A stretch of DNA of 21,660 nt from Pelargonium cotyledonis (taxonomy: Eukaryota > Streptophyta > Magnoliopsida > Geraniales > Geraniaceae), in contig JAYMTA010001126.1 of assembly GCA_036897625.1 (NCBI GenBank), forward strand, positions 1 through 21,660. Reading direction: 5' to 3'. The notes below the pieces were generated by a model, which was not told where the DNA came from, searched no databases, and saw nothing but the letters and a program-made list of their open reading frames with translations. The first letter of the stretch is position 1; every line of letters starts with the position of its first letter. Of the stretch, positions 20,791-21,660 are shown piece by piece. The translations under genes and the position numbers were made by a program.

Positions 20791-21660
20791 TTAACCTGCC
20801 TTACTACTTAAAGTACCGCCCCACAGGAATTCCTTTATTTACGAGTATCGCCGCAGGTTCTCCTTCAAGTTTAGAGCATTAGACTCGTATATTGGAATAA
20901 GAGGTTTTACTAAATATAAAGTTAAAGTAAAGGACTCCTTAATAAATCTAATTTTTATAGCATATGAGTTAAACTACTTGTATAAAAAAAGGGTGATACC
21001 TATCCGAACTGAGGTACCTTATATGTCTTTCTTGGGTCATAACTCTGAAGTGTTAATATCTCTCGATTTTGCAGTCTTCTATTTAGAGCAGCTATACTGA
21101 AAGCTGTTTAGCGTTAACCCCTTAATTTACTCTCTTATAATTCCTATATAAGTTTTAAGTCAAACAGGGACTCGTATTGTGGGCCTCAAAGGGGCGCTAA
21201 AGGACCTAAACACATTACAATTTTTTTTTATTATAAAGGCTGCAGAAGGATCTTAAAGCTCTTCCCATCGAACTCCCCGGGCACTCAGTATTACTCCAAG
21301 GGTTAATCAGCAGGGGTGTGTTTACACAGATCTACAACGGCAACCCCTTTGCCTAAGGAAGCAATTTTTGTATATATAGCTCGAAATAGATTTTCTACAT
21401 TTGACACTGCCTGGTAAGTAACTCCCTTAACTTAAACCGGAAGTTCTATTAAAAAGCTACCGCGCTTCCTATTTTCTTCTATTATAGGGGGTCTCCAACT
21501 TCATACAAGCAAGAGTATAGGGTCCCTATAAGTCAAGACCAGGGTATAGGGTACACATTTGGGGTTAACTCTTCTTTAGAATCCATAGCCAGTAGATGAC
21601 CCAGTGCCCAAGAGAAGTTCCCATACTCACTAGAATTAGAAAGGACTTTCACTAACAGGA

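Larger units (their letters stand above)
19364..21660. other. AT-rich non-coding stretch
   Basis: Apart from the antisense frame reaching 19482, no gene was seen. It contains the 18-base exact direct repeat (19917-19934 and 20773-20790), T9 runs at 19792-19800 and 21221-21229, and an odd palindrome AAGGACTCCTT at 20930-20940. A T-arm-like word near 20503 has no supporting stems. Confidence 0.65.

Noticed and set aside
1..21660. CRISPR array, transposon ends, group I or II intron cores and rRNA fragments.
   Set aside because: I looked for regularly spaced repeats, terminal inverted repeats, domain V-type hairpins and universal rRNA motifs and saw none. Weak or highly diverged versions cannot be excluded without profile searches.

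Overview
This window is almost entirely a gene desert. I cannot name a single protein-coding gene with confidence. GC is low: ten sampled 60-base lines gave 202 G/C in 600, about 34%. The longest frame opened by a conventional start codon is 83 codons, which random AT-rich sequence would also give. I saw no rRNA core motif, no group II intron domain V, no transposase or reverse transcriptase motif, no CRISPR array and no bacterial-style operon. The best guess is a non-coding part of an expanded organelle genome, most likely a mitochondrion of a green plant or alga. The main support is one 71-base minus-strand tRNA-like sequence at 16501-16571. It has a CAU anticodon and an anticodon-to-T-arm segment resembling the plant-type mitochondrial tRNA-Ile(CAU), as I recall that gene. 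The assignment is an inference and could be wrong.

Layout. 1-8037: AT-rich desert with short palindromes, a C8T6 tract, a GC-rich patch at 5701-5750 and two unassigned open frames (2583-2867 minus, 3835-4125 plus). 8038-9798: a compositionally different block. It holds a strong hairpin (8141-8164), a GC-rich hairpin followed by a T run (8323-8342), an A16 tract, and three long frames interrupted only by TGA. 9799-16500: desert with one protein-like small frame (10932-11165) and a hairpin cluster (13751-13798). 16501-16571: the tRNA relic. 16572-18417: desert. 18418-19482: a second distinct block, pyrimidine-rich on plus, with long frames on both strands that look like decayed coding sequence or its shadow. 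19483-21660: desert with an 18-base exact direct repeat.

The most unusual property is short dispersed words. GGANTCC occurs at least 17 times where about 2 are expected from base composition. Its GGACTCC form is strongly biased to the plus strand (7 against 1). CTTGTAC occurs at least 11 times on plus and 3 on minus, where about 1.3 per strand are expected. Several GGANTCC sites extend into perfect odd palindromes or micro-hairpins. With the longer exact repeats, this suggests small repeat elements have seeded this non-coding DNA. No working pathway or gene system can be reconstructed.
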